DNA of 64,000 nucleotides, from the NCBI GenBank assembly GCA_018824405.1, contig JAHJGO010000012.1, positions 1 through 64,000 of the forward strand, read 5' to 3'. Position numbers and translations under genes: made by a program. This document shows positions 44,243 through 53,320 of the stretch, piece after piece (position 1 is the stretch's first letter; each line of letters opens with the position of its first letter). Under the pieces are notes generated by a model that saw nothing but the letters and a program-made list of their open reading frames with translations, was not told the origin of the DNA and ran no database searches. This stretch comes from Gammaproteobacteria bacterium (GTDB lineage Bacteria > Pseudomonadota > Gammaproteobacteria > Burkholderiales > Sulfuricellaceae).

Positions 44243-45717
44243 CAAACATGCCACTGCTCAGCCTGCTATTCCTCACCCTGCCGCTCGGCGCCGCACTCAC
44301 CTGGCTGCTGCCGCGTCCGGAATGGGCCAAGCGCATCGCCCTGGCTACGGCACTGCTCGACCTGTGTTTTGCCCTGGCGGTGATCTACAGGTTCGACCCC
44401 AGCCAGCCCGGCTTCCAACTGGTGGAACAGGCGCGCTGGATTCCCACCCTCAACATTCAGTACATGGTCGGAGTGGACGGCATTTCCCTGCTGTTTCTGC
44501 CTGCCACCATCCTGCTATTCATCGGCGTCATCCTGGCTTCCTGGAACAGCGTGACCAAGCTACCGCGCCTGTATTACAGCCTGCTGCTGGTACTGGAAAC
44601 GGCCACCCTGGGTATTTTCTGTTCTCTCGACACCATGCTGTTCTTCTTCTTCTGGGAACTGTCGCTGATTCCGATCTATTTTCTGGTCAGCCTGTGGGGT
44701 GTAGGGCCAAACCGACGCTATGCGGCTGTCAAATACATCCTGGTGATGGTCGCTGGCGGGATTCCATTGCTATTTGGCTTCATCCTGCTCGCCTTCACTC
44801 ATGCGACAAGCGGGGGGGGCCTGGTATTTGATCTACCCACTTTGCTGGCAACACCGGTCCCCGCCCGGATGCAACTTGCGATTTTTATCCTGCTGCTGTT
44901 GGGGTTTGCCGTCAAGATTCCGGTTTTTCCGCTTCACACCTGGCTGCCCCTGGTGGCAATGGAAGGACCAGCGGCGGTCATCGCACTGCTGGTCGGTATC
45001 AAACTCGGCGCCTACGGGCTGATTCGCTTTGCCATCCCGCTGGCGCCGCAAGCGGCGCAGCAGATGCATTGGCTACTGGTGGCACTGGGAACACTGGGGG
45101 TGATATACGGCGCGGTCGCCGCACTGGCCCAGACCAATCTGCGCCGTATGCTGGCCTATGCCAGCCTGTCGCATGTGGGCCTGGTGGTGCTTGGAATTGC
45201 CTCCTTCGACCTGCAGGGCTTGCAAGGTTCGGTACTGCAACTGCTCAATTTCACGCTAGCTGCAGGCGGTGGCTTCCTGCTTATCGGCGCCCTTCACCAC
45301 CGCATCGGCTCAACCGATCTTTTGAGCCTGGGTGGCGCAGCTCGCTCCATGCCATTGCTGGCAAGCTTTTTTCTGCTGTTTGGCTTCGCCGGCATGGGCA
45401 TGCCGGGAACCAGCGGCTTTCCAGCTGAATTGCTGATTCTGCTTTCGGCCTTCAAACACCATATCGGCGCAGGTCTTGCCGCACTGTTCGCCATGGTACT
45501 GGGTACAGCCTATTTTTTCAGTCTCTACCGCAAGGCCTTTTTTGGACCAGCCAACAATCCGGTAGTAGCCAGTGCCATGGACCTGCGACCACGTGAACTG
45601 GGTGTCGCCATAGTCTTTGCCTTCCTGATCCTGAGCGTTGGATTTTATCCATCAGCCGTGCTGGATGTGATCAAACCGGCTGGAGAAGCCTGGGTGACTC
45701 AGCTTCAGAAGCATTAA
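44239..45717 (+). CDS. NuoM-like proton-translocating subunit, third of three
   Basis: This 492-residue protein has the full NuoM set: Glu in FFFWELSLIPIYFLVSLWG, Lys in FAVKIPVFPLHTWLPLVAMEGP, Lys in LVGIKLGAYGLIRF, Glu in GTSGFPAELLILL. It closely resembles true NuoM. It overlaps the preceding gene by four bases (ATGA) and ends the operon, 41 bases before the convergent era stop. In this setting it is probably part of the carbon pump and not of complex I. Confidence 0.88.
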   Translation: MTNMPLLSLLFLTLPLGAALTWLLPRPEWAKRIALATALLDLCFALAVIYRFDPSQPGFQLVEQARWIPTLNIQYMVGVDGISLLFLPATILLFIGVILASWNSVTKLPRLYYSLLLVLETATLGIFCSLDTMLFFFFWELSLIPIYFLVSLWGVGPNRRYAAVKYILVMVAGGIPLLFGFILLAFTHATSGGGLVFDLPTLLATPVPARMQLAIFILLLLGFAVKIPVFPLHTWLPLVAMEGPAAVIALLVGIKLGAYGLIRFAIPLAPQAAQQMHWLLVALGTLGVIYGAVAALAQTNLRRMLAYASLSHVGLVVLGIASFDLQGLQGSVLQLLNFTLAAGGGFLLIGALHHRIGSTDLLSLGGAARSMPLLASFFLLFGFAGMGMPGTSGFPAELLILLSAFKHHIGAGLAALFAMVLGTAYFFSLYRKAFFGPANNPVVASAMDLRPRELGVAIVFAFLILSVGFYPSAVLDVIKPAGEAWVTQLQKH

Positions 45718-45740
45718 AACGAAACCAATATAATTTCGTT
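45718..45740. terminator. Weak hairpin between the DabA operon and era
   Basis: AACGAAA and TTTCGTT form a 7-base stem around a 9-base AT-rich loop, in the short gap between convergent operons. Low GC content makes it a doubtful intrinsic terminator. Confidence 0.3.
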
Positions 45741-45757
45741 CCAGGTCCTGTCAGGAA

Positions 45758-46654
45758 TTATTCATAACCCAGGCTTTTGAGCGCACGCTCATCGTCTGCC
45801 CAGCCGCCCTTGACCTTGACCCACACTTCCAGATAAACCTTGCTGTCAAACAGCTTCTCCATGTCCTTGCGGGCCTGGGTTCCAATTTCCTTGAGTCTCT
45901 CGCCCTTGTTGCCAATCAGGATCGGTTTCTGGCTTTCCCTGTCAACGATGACCGCAGCAAAAATGCGGCGCAGATTGCCGATGGTTTCAAATTTTTCAAT
46001 TTCAACGCTGACCGAATAAGGCACTTCGTCACCGGAAAGGCGAAATATTTTCTCGCGCACGATTTCAGCGGCCAGAAAGCGCTCGCTGCGGTCGGTGATT
46101 TCTTCATCGCCATATACCGCCGTCCCTTCCGGCAAATAGCGCCTGATTTCTGCCAGCAACTGATCCAGCTGCGAACCGCCCTTCCGGGCGCTGAGCGGCA
46201 CAGAAGCAGCAAAAGGAAATAGTGAAGACATTTTTTCAATAAATGGCAGCAGTTTTTCCTTGTCATTGACACGGTCGATTTTATTCAGCACCAGCAGCAC
46301 CGGTTGATCCCGAGGCAGCAGGGCCAGCACCTTCTCGTCACGCTCGTCGAAACGCAAGGCTTCAACCACGAACAGGACCACGTCCACATCCGACAGCGCC
46401 TGCGTCACGGTGCGGTTCATCACCCGGTTCAGTGCGCTTTGATGCTGCGTCTGAAAGCCTGGCGTATCCACAAAGATATACTGTGTCTCCGCATCGGTGC
46501 GGATGCCGGTAATGCGGTGGCGGGTAGTCTGTGCCTTGCGTGAGGTAATGCTGACTTTCTGGCCGATTAGATGATTCAGCAGCGTCGATTTGCCGACATT
46601 GGGGCGTCCCACAATGGCTATGTAACCAACTTTGACGGGAGGAGTTTCACTCAT
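45758..46654 (-). CDS. era: GTPase Era
   Basis: This 298-residue ribosome-assembly GTPase binds 16S rRNA near its 3' end. G motifs are [16 protein letters not shown] (G1), TTRHRITG (G2), FVDTPGFQT (G3) and LVLNKIDRV (G4). The C-terminal KH domain contains [14 protein letters not shown]. It overlaps rnc by eight bases and is last in the lepA-lepB-DUF4845-rnc-era series. The usual recO and pdxJ do not follow. Confidence 0.97.
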   Translation of the reverse strand: MSETPPVKVGYIAIVGRPNVGKSTLLNHLIGQKVSITSRKAQTTRHRITGIRTDAETQYIFVDTPGFQTQHQSALNRVMNRTVTQALSDVDVVLFVVEALRFDERDEKVLALLPRDQPVLLVLNKIDRVNDKEKLLPFIEKMSSLFPFAASVPLSARKGGSQLDQLLAEIRRYLPEGTAVYGDEEITDRSERFLAAEIVREKIFRLSGDEVPYSVSVEIEKFETIGNLRRIFAAVIVDRESQKPILIGNKGERLKEIGTQARKDMEKLFDSKVYLEVWVKVKGGWADDERALKSLGYE

Positions 46655-47321
46655 TTTTCATGGCCATTTGATAAGCATTAATTGCGGCATTCTGCTCGGC
46701 ACTGCGGCGACTGTGCCCGACACCCACAGTGCGGATATCGAGGCCGGGGATGATGCATTCCACCTCAAACTCCTGGTCATGGGCCTCGCCGCGGATATCC
46801 ACCACTTCATACTGAGGCAGGGCGTGCTTGCAGCTTTGCAGATACTCCTGCAACTGCGTTTTTGGGTCTTTCGCTATTTTCTTGGGATCGAGAGCTTGAA
46901 GCAACGGTTCGTACAAGGCGAGAATCATCATCTCGGCGGCGACAAAACCATCATCCAGGTAAGCCGCACCAATGATGGCCTCCAGCGCATCAGCCAGGAT
47001 AGAGGGACGGCGGAAACCGCCGCTTTTCAGTTCACCCTCGCCCAGCATGAGATGATCACCGAGCTTGAGCCGCCCGGCGATCTCTGCCAGCGTCGACTCC
47101 TTCACCAGCGCCGCGCGCATGCGGCTCAGGTCCCCTTCAGGCAAGCGCGGGTAGAGCTGGTACAAACGGGCCGCAATGACGCAATTCAGGATGCTGTCGC
47201 CGAGAAATTCCAGGCGCTCGTTATTGGGTGAACCGTAGCTGCGGTGTGTCAACGCTTGCTGCAACAACTCGGGCCGCGAAAAATCACGCCCGAGCAGACG
47301 ACAGAGTATCTGAAGCTTCAT
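46647..47321 (-). CDS. rnc: Ribonuclease III
   Basis: This 224-residue protein cleaves double-stranded RNA in rRNA processing and RNA decay. The catalytic signature is [17 protein letters not shown] near residue 35. A second acidic motif in [15 protein letters not shown] completes the metal site. A C-terminal dsRNA-binding domain ([22 protein letters not shown], conserved core) ends the protein. Gene order with lepB and era is conserved across proteobacteria. Confidence 0.97.
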   Translation of the reverse strand: MKLQILCRLLGRDFSRPELLQQALTHRSYGSPNNERLEFLGDSILNCVIAARLYQLYPRLPEGDLSRMRAALVKESTLAEIAGRLKLGDHLMLGEGELKSGGFRRPSILADALEAIIGAAYLDDGFVAAEMMILALYEPLLQALDPKKIAKDPKTQLQEYLQSCKHALPQYEVVDIRGEAHDQEFEVECIIPGLDIRTVGVGHSRRSAEQNAAINAYQMAMKNE

Positions 47322-47353
47322 CGAAGCCGGGAAATTTGTAAGAATTGATGCAC

Positions 47354-47719
47354 CTACTTGCCGTCTTGAGTGGAGGTCTGAAACTCGATCAAGGCACTCA
47401 AATTGGCTACAATCGGCACAACTACCGAGTAGTTGGCTGAAACCACGACTTCACCACGATCCTTTCCGATCTCCAGGTCTTTACCCTTGATTACTGTCAC
47501 AGTGTCGATGTTAGCGCGTTTGTCGAATGATGATCTGATTTCACTTGGCGTCATGCTTGGCAGTGCCGAATCCTTGGCAATTACACCAATAATCTTCTGC
47601 ACAGACCAGAATTCAAGGTAGGGAGGAATCAGTTTCATCATCAGAATAGCTCCTAATACAATCGCCATACCGACAAACATCACTCCAAAAAAAGTCATCC
47701 CCTGCTGATTTTTTTTCAT
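47354..47719 (-). CDS. DUF4845 single-pass membrane protein
   Basis: This 121-residue protein has an N-terminal pilin-like hydrophobic segment ([20 protein letters not shown]). A soluble domain of about 85 residues contains [12 protein letters not shown] and [12 protein letters not shown]-like (here [12 protein letters not shown]) motifs. DUF4845 proteins are regularly encoded between lepB and rnc in beta- and gammaproteobacteria. Function is not established. It lies 9 bases after lepB and 32 before rnc. Confidence 0.88.
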   Translation of the reverse strand: MKKNQQGMTFFGVMFVGMAIVLGAILMMKLIPPYLEFWSVQKIIGVIAKDSALPSMTPSEIRSSFDKRANIDTVTVIKGKDLEIGKDRGEVVVSANYSVVVPIVANLSALIEFQTSTQDGK

Positions 47720-47728
47720 TCCCGCCTC

Positions 47729-48535
47729 CTAGTTGATTGCCTGGCCAATACGCTTGAAGTCGCCAAAATTCCACCAGATCATGAATGCCTTGCCTACGAT
47801 GTTGCGATCCGGCACAAAGCCCCAGTAACGGCTATCGTTACTGTCGTCCCGGTTATCGCCCATCATGAAATAGTGCCCTTCAGGCACGGTACAACTGAAA
47901 CCCGCCTCATTGTAATCACAGTTGGCCCGAGACTGGAAGGATTTGACGTCACCCAGACGCACAGGCGGCAAATCCGGCAGGACCAGCACCGCATGCTGGT
48001 GACTACCGAGTTGCTCGTAAGCATGTTTGGCTGTGACATAGTTCAAGCCGCTCTTGACGTAATTGAACTGCTCGCCGCGATCTTCCATCGCCACTGCCTT
48101 GTCATTAATGAACAGGCGTTTCTCGCGATACGCCACACGGTCGCCGGGCAGCCCCACCACCCTTTTGATGTAGTCCAGCGAGGTATCTTCCGGGTAGCGG
48201 AAAACCATCACGTCACCGCGTTCTGGCTGATTGATATCGATGATCTTGGCATTGATCACCGGCAGGCGGATGCCGTAAGTGTATTTGTTGACGAGGATGA
48301 AGTCGCCTACCAGCAGCGTCGGCAGCATCGAACCGGAAGGGATCTTGAACGGCTCCACCAGAAACGAGCGCAGCAGGAATACCGCCAGAATGACCGGGAA
48401 GAAACTCCTGGCGTATTCCACCAGCACCGGTTCCTTGGCTTCCTTTGCACGGCGCGGCTTGCCCAGATAGATATCGAATAGCCAGATGGTGCCGGTAACC
48501 AGCAGCGCGATCAGCATGATGAGAGCGAAATTCAT
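47729..48535 (-). CDS. lepB: Signal peptidase I
   Basis: This 268-residue inner-membrane serine protease removes signal peptides. It has two N-terminal membrane helices, with the catalytic serine in KIPSGSMLPTLLVGDFILVNKY (core SGSMLPTLL). The catalytic lysine is in DYIKRVVGLPGDRV. The C-terminal signature is GDNRDDSNDSRYWG. Length is normal. It is downstream of lepA in the classic lep operon. Confidence 0.96.
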   Translation of the reverse strand: MNFALIMLIALLVTGTIWLFDIYLGKPRRAKEAKEPVLVEYARSFFPVILAVFLLRSFLVEPFKIPSGSMLPTLLVGDFILVNKYTYGIRLPVINAKIIDINQPERGDVMVFRYPEDTSLDYIKRVVGLPGDRVAYREKRLFINDKAVAMEDRGEQFNYVKSGLNYVTAKHAYEQLGSHQHAVLVLPDLPPVRLGDVKSFQSRANCDYNEAGFSCTVPEGHYFMMGDNRDDSNDSRYWGFVPDRNIVGKAFMIWWNFGDFKRIGQAIN

Positions 48536-48617
48536 TTGTTTCCTTGGTAATGGATAATAGGGAATGGGTGATGAGAGAGTTTGCCTTTACCCATCCCTTC
48601 TCACCCATTCCCCATGA

Positions 48618-50411
48618 CTATTTATTGTCCACCTGCAGAATGGCGAGGAAGGCCTCCTGTGGAATCTCCACATTGCCTACCTGCTTCATGCGTTTCTTGC
48701 CGGCCTTCTGCTTTTCCAGCAGTTTGCGTTTACGTGAAATATCACCGCCGTAACACTTGGCCAGCACGTTCTTGCGCAACGCCTTGACGTTCTCGCGCGC
48801 CAGAATCTGCGAACCGATGGCTGCCTGCACTGCCACATCGAACATCTGACGCGGAATCAGCTGGCGCATCTTGGCAGCCAGTTCGCGCCCGCGATAAATC
48901 GAATTGGCGCGGTGCACGATCACCGAAAGCGCATCCACCTTTTCGTTGTTGATCAGGATATCCACCTTGACCAGGTCGGCTGCGCGGAATTCCTTGAACT
49001 CGTAATCCAGCGAGGCATAACCGCGGCTGGTGGACTTGAGCTTGTCGAACAGGTCCATCACCACTTCGTTCATGGGCATGTCGTAGGTCAGCATCACTTG
49101 CCGCCCCATGTACTGCATGTTGGTCTGCGAACCGCGCTTCTGGGTGCACAAGGTGATCACGGCACCGACATATTCCTGCGGCACCAGAATAGTGGCGGTG
49201 ATGATCGGCTCGCGGATTTCCTCGATTTTCGACAGATCCGGCAGTTTGGAAGGATTCTCAATTTCCAGCATGGTGCCGTCGCGCATCACGATTTCATAGA
49301 TCACCGTCGGTGCGGTGGTAATGAGATCCATGTCGTACTCGCGCTCCAGACGCTCCTGTACGATCTCAAGATGGAGCAGGCCGAGGAAGCCGCAGCGGAA
49401 GCCGAAGCCCAGCGCCTGGGAAGTTTCCGGCTCGTATTGCAGCGAAGCGTCGTTGAGTTTGAGCTTTTCCAGCGCGTCGCGCAGTGCTTCGTAGTCGTGC
49501 GATTCCACCGGATACAGGCCGGCGAACACTTGCGGCCTGATTTCCTTGAAGCCGGGCAAAGCCTCGCTGGCGGGATTGTTCGCCAGTGTCACGGTATCGC
49601 CCACCTTGGCGGATTTCAGTTCCTTGATACCGGCAATGATGAAACCCACCCCGCCAGCCGAAAGCTGCGGCCGGATCAGAGACTTGGGCGTGAACACGCC
49701 GACCTGCTCGCACAGGTGCACATCGCCGGTAGCCATGAGGCGAATCTTGTCCTTGGGCTTGAGCACGCCGTCCACGACCCGCACCAGCATCACCACGCCG
49801 ACGTAGTTATCAAACCAGGAATCGATGATCAGCGCCTTGAGCGGCCCATCGGGGTTACCCTTGGGCGGAGGGATGCGCGCGATCACCGCTTCCAGTGCAT
49901 CCTGAACACCAAAGCCGGTCTTGGCGCTGGTGAGCACCGCATCCTTGGCGTCGATGCCGATGATGTCCTCGATTTCCTTGATCACCCGCTCCGGCTCGGC
50001 GCTGGGTAGGTCGATCTTGTTGAGCACCGGTACCACTTCCACACCCTGCTCGATGGCGGTATAGCAGTTGGCCACGCTCTGGGCTTCCACGCCTTGGGAG
50101 GCGTCCACCACCAGCAGCGCGCCCTCGCAGGCAGCGAGCGAACGGCTGACTTCGTAGGAAAAATCCACGTGACCGGGGGTATCAATCAGGTTGATCTGGT
50201 AGACCTGGCCATCGCGCGCCTTGTATTCCAGAGCTGCGGTCTGCGCCTTGATGGTGATGCCGCGCTCGCGCTCGATATCCATGGAGTCGAGCACCTGGGC
50301 TTCCATTTCGCGGTCCGAAAGGCCGCCGCAAAGATGGATGATACGATCCGCCAGAGTGGACTTGCCATGGTCAATATGGGCGATAATAGAGAAGTTGCGT
50401 ATCTGGTTCAT
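48618..50411 (-). CDS. lepA: Elongation factor 4 (LepA)
   Basis: This 597-residue translational GTPase has G1 [14 protein letters not shown], the G3 region [19 protein letters not shown] (core DTPGHVDF) and [13 protein letters not shown]. The LepA-specific C-terminal domain includes [21 protein letters not shown] (core [10 protein letters not shown]) and [25 protein letters not shown] (core [13 protein letters not shown]). It promotes correct translation under stress and ribosome biogenesis. It is first gene of the lep operon, starting just downstream of a strong terminator. Confidence 0.97.
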   Translation of the reverse strand: MNQIRNFSIIAHIDHGKSTLADRIIHLCGGLSDREMEAQVLDSMDIERERGITIKAQTAALEYKARDGQVYQINLIDTPGHVDFSYEVSRSLAACEGALLVVDASQGVEAQSVANCYTAIEQGVEVVPVLNKIDLPSAEPERVIKEIEDIIGIDAKDAVLTSAKTGFGVQDALEAVIARIPPPKGNPDGPLKALIIDSWFDNYVGVVMLVRVVDGVLKPKDKIRLMATGDVHLCEQVGVFTPKSLIRPQLSAGGVGFIIAGIKELKSAKVGDTVTLANNPASEALPGFKEIRPQVFAGLYPVESHDYEALRDALEKLKLNDASLQYEPETSQALGFGFRCGFLGLLHLEIVQERLEREYDMDLITTAPTVIYEIVMRDGTMLEIENPSKLPDLSKIEEIREPIITATILVPQEYVGAVITLCTQKRGSQTNMQYMGRQVMLTYDMPMNEVVMDLFDKLKSTSRGYASLDYEFKEFRAADLVKVDILINNEKVDALSVIVHRANSIYRGRELAAKMRQLIPRQMFDVAVQAAIGSQILARENVKALRKNVLAKCYGGDISRKRKLLEKQKAGKKRMKQVGNVEIPQEAFLAILQVDNK

Positions 50412-50426
50412 ACTTTGTATGCAGCA

Positions 50427-50452
50427 AAAAGGGCACGGTGATGTGCCCTTTT
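50427..50452 (-). terminator. Rho-independent terminator upstream of lepA
   Basis: AAAAGGGCAC (50427-50436) and GTGCCCTTTT (50443-50452) make a perfect 10-base stem with a 6-base loop. Read on the minus strand the stem is followed by a T run. It lies after the stop of the gene at 50526 and 15 bases before the lepA start codon, so it ends the upstream transcript and lepA must use its own promoter or readthrough. Confidence 0.85.
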
Positions 50453-50525
50453 CTGGTTAGGAAAGTTGAATTCTAACGGATTTTGATCCCGGACGCATTA
50501 GTAACACGCCCCTCCCAGCAGCAGC

Positions 50526-51332
50526 CTACTGCGGACCGGCTTCCTGCTCGAGGATGCTGATCAGAAACATGACTTCGCGGAAGGCATCTTCGTTAAATCC
50601 GGTACGCTCTCCGCTCCGGTTGTCCTTCATCAAAGATTGCAGGTAATTCAGACTGGCGGAAGACCCCCAGCAATCCGAAATCCGGGCCAGTAAATGCGGG
50701 AAGTGTTCCAGACCATGACGCCCTTCTGCCTGTAGCGTGCAGTCCTCCCAGGAGGGAAGGGCAACATTGAAACGCACATGAATACTGTTCGCCAGTTTTT
50801 CAAAGTTGGCGCTGTCACCCCTGGCGTAGTATATATCCAGCAGCTTGAACCAGACTCTGGGGTCGCCATCGCCTTCTATCCCAATGCGGTCCAGAAGCAT
50901 ACTGATCGCCACGTCATGGCGCCCCAGCAGGAGAAACAGATCAACCTGCTCGACGATACTGGACAACTCTTCCACCGTCACGGTGGTGGTTTCATCCAGC
51001 GGCGTCAGATACTCCGAAATATTTTCATCTTTTTCGCCACTCCCGACGGGGCCGGCACTTTTCGCAGGTTTTGCCGATGCGGGCTTGGGAACGAAAGCTG
51101 ATGGCGCATCAATACGACGAACGGAGCGCCGCCCCAGCCAGTACGAAATCGAACCCCAGCCTAGCGCACCGACCAGCATCCAGATCAGATTATTCAAATC
51201 AAAAACGAATCCGTTCCAATCATCTGCATGAGCCAGAAACATGGGGGCTGTAGCAGAAAAAGATACCAGCACACGAATAGGGAAGGAGAAAAAAGCAGTA
51301 AAAACCATAGGCAGGGAAAATAACATCTTCAT
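50526..51332 (-). CDS. FimV-like membrane protein with C-terminal TPR-like domain
   Basis: This protein of 268 residues has a hydrophobic N-terminus and a second membrane helix (NNLIWMLVGALGWGSISYWLG). A proline/alanine/serine-rich linker and a helical domain (residues about 130-265) follow. The domain reads VDLFLLLGRHDVAISMLLDRI and DPRVWFKLLDIYYARGDSANFEKLA. This pattern is that of the short tetratricopeptide segments of FimV and related polar or pilus-assembly proteins. It lies upstream of, and separate from, lepA. A role in pilus or polar assembly is inferred from similarity and the pilus ATPases next door. Confidence 0.65.
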   Translation of the reverse strand: MKMLFSLPMVFTAFFSFPIRVLVSFSATAPMFLAHADDWNGFVFDLNNLIWMLVGALGWGSISYWLGRRSVRRIDAPSAFVPKPASAKPAKSAGPVGSGEKDENISEYLTPLDETTTVTVEELSSIVEQVDLFLLLGRHDVAISMLLDRIGIEGDGDPRVWFKLLDIYYARGDSANFEKLANSIHVRFNVALPSWEDCTLQAEGRHGLEHFPHLLARISDCWGSSASLNYLQSLMKDNRSGERTGFNEDAFREVMFLISILEQEAGPQ

Positions 51333-51522
51333 GGAGCAATTTTAACTCATTTAGGGGATTTCGCCGCCTTTCATGAGGACATTTCAGCAGGTTTAAGCAG
51401 CACCAAGCCAGCTCACACCCAAGGACCCGCAAGCACTAACTTGAAGCCCGCATTCGGCCCATTTCAACGCAAAAACGGGTTTCTACACCATTGAAACCGC
51501 GACTCAAACACTGTGCCGCAAA

Positions 51523-53292
51523 TCACAACACCTCCAGGCAGACCCGATAAACCTCGGCCAGCGAAGTTTCCCTGCTGCGCGCCCGTTCAATTGCATTGGC
51601 GGTCAGGGTAACCATCCCTTCCTGAACTGCCAGTTTGCGCAATTCATTTCCAGCGATACCGGGCATGATTTGGCTGCGGATGTTTTCGTTGACCACCAGT
51701 AGCTCATAGGCCGCCAGACGGCCAAGATAACCAGTGCGATTGCAGCGCTCGCAACCCTGCCCGCGGTAGAACACTTCACTTTCTGACACACCCAGACTGG
51801 CGCGCACAAAAGGATCAACCTCCTCTTCGGCTACACAGTGAGGACAATTGCGCCGAATCAGACGCTGCGCAATGACGCCGATGACCGCAGATTTGAGCAG
51901 ATAGGGTTCGACGCCCATTTCGATCAGGCGGGTAATGGCGCCTGGCGCATCGTTGGTGTGCAGAGTGGAAAGTACGAGATGCCCGGTCAGCGCACTTTCC
52001 ACCGCGATCTTGGCCGTTTCCTCATCGCGGATCTCGCCGATCATGATCACATCCGGATCGTGACGCAGAATATGCCTGAGCGCCTGGGGAAAGCCGAAAT
52101 GGATTTGCGGCAGGATATGGATCTGCCGCATCCCTTCAAACTCATACTCCACCGGGTCTTCGACTGTAACGATGTTGAGGCTGTGCCTGGCCACTTCGCG
52201 CATTGCTGCATACAGGGTAGTCGTCTTGCCAGAACCGGTCGGCCCGGTCACCAGCAGGATACCGAAGCTCTTGTTGATCAGGTGAGTGAAAAGCGTTTCA
52301 TCCCGCTCGCTGAAACCGATGTCCTTGACCGAGCGCAGTCCCTCGCCCTTGTTGAGGAGACGAATCACGACACTCTCGCCGAACTGGCAGGGAATGGTGG
52401 AAATGCGCATATCTACGATATTCTTGCCATCCTGCATGCGCGAGCTTCCGTCCTGCGGCAGGCGGTGCTCGGCAATATTGAGCCGGCAGATAATCTTGAT
52501 CCGGCTCACGATCGCCGGCAGCAGACCTTTCTGTATCTCGCGTTTATGCACCAATGTGCCGTCGATGCGGTAAAGGAGATCCACTTTCTTGCTGCCGGGC
52601 CGGATATGGATATCCGAAGCCCGCTGGTGAATAGCCGCCAGAATGAGATTATCCACCAGCTTGACCACCGGCGTTTCGTTGGCGAGGCGTTCGGCTTCCC
52701 TCCAGACCTCCTGGTCATCCTCGTAATAAAAATCGGATAGCTCAAGCCGGTCCAGCTCTCGTTCCTGTTCCTGCAGATCGTAGTATTTGTTGATCGCATT
52801 CCTGATTTCATCACGCGGAGCGAAAACCGGCTCGATGGCACGCTGGGTGATGAAGCTGATCGCGTGGATTGCATCGGTATCAAGCAGGTCTTCCATAGCG
52901 ATCACCAGCCGCTCGCCATGGAACATCAGGGGAATCAGATAGTGGTCACGCACCAGGTCGGGCGTGACCATGGCAAGTGCCTTGTGATCAAAATCGAAAC
53001 CGCTGAGGCAGACGATGGGCGATCCCAGCGAACGGGCCACGGCAAGACAAATCTGGGGCACAGTAGCAGCGCCTTTCTCTGCCAGTATCACCCCCAGTTT
53101 TTTGTCCGGATGCCTGCTCTGATAATCAAGCGCATCATCCAGTTGAGTCTGGGTGATGATTTTTTCCTGCACCAGCAGACTGCCCAGGGAAGCATGGCGG
53201 AATTGCTGCCGTCCATCCAGCATGCCATCCAGTTCGCTGGCATTCAGGACAACCGGGTGGCGCCTGGTTTCAATGCTTTGCGTATCTTGCAT
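51523..53292 (-). CDS. GspE/PilB-type secretion ATPase
   Basis: This 589-residue cytosolic assembly ATPase has an N-terminal MshEN-type domain (residues about 30-170: LGSLLVQEKIITQTQLDDAL, core). The ATPase domain has Walker A GPTGSGKTTTLYAAM, Walker B region VIMIGEIRDEETAKIAVESA and His box LSTLHTNDAPGAITRL. The zinc tetracysteine motif is CPHC, then C-x2-C in GQGCERCNRTGY. Such ATPases drive pilin polymerisation or type II secretion. It follows pilU by 28 bases. It could be PilB-like or a second GspE; context favours type IV pili. Confidence 0.85.
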   Translation of the reverse strand: MQDTQSIETRRHPVVLNASELDGMLDGRQQFRHASLGSLLVQEKIITQTQLDDALDYQSRHPDKKLGVILAEKGAATVPQICLAVARSLGSPIVCLSGFDFDHKALAMVTPDLVRDHYLIPLMFHGERLVIAMEDLLDTDAIHAISFITQRAIEPVFAPRDEIRNAINKYYDLQEQERELDRLELSDFYYEDDQEVWREAERLANETPVVKLVDNLILAAIHQRASDIHIRPGSKKVDLLYRIDGTLVHKREIQKGLLPAIVSRIKIICRLNIAEHRLPQDGSSRMQDGKNIVDMRISTIPCQFGESVVIRLLNKGEGLRSVKDIGFSERDETLFTHLINKSFGILLVTGPTGSGKTTTLYAAMREVARHSLNIVTVEDPVEYEFEGMRQIHILPQIHFGFPQALRHILRHDPDVIMIGEIRDEETAKIAVESALTGHLVLSTLHTNDAPGAITRLIEMGVEPYLLKSAVIGVIAQRLIRRNCPHCVAEEEVDPFVRASLGVSESEVFYRGQGCERCNRTGYLGRLAAYELLVVNENIRSQIMPGIAGNELRKLAVQEGMVTLTANAIERARSRETSLAEVYRVCLEVL

Positions 53293-53320
53293 GAAGGTTT
53301 AAACCCCGGAGCAGCCCGCT

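Noticed and set aside
43217-44254. 345-residue minus-strand frame opposite the second NuoM-like gene
   Set aside because: It is antisense to a clear membrane subunit gene and rich in His, Gln and Ala with no domain.
36420-45717. Reading the NuoL/NuoM-like genes as part of complex I
   Set aside because: No nuoA-K or nuoN genes are present, and the series surrounds a DUF2309 gene with overlapping starts and stops, so a carbon-uptake role fits better.
48912-50009. 365-residue plus-strand frame opposite lepA
   Set aside because: It is entirely antisense to the highly conserved lepA, with a histidine-rich composition typical of reversed coding sequence.
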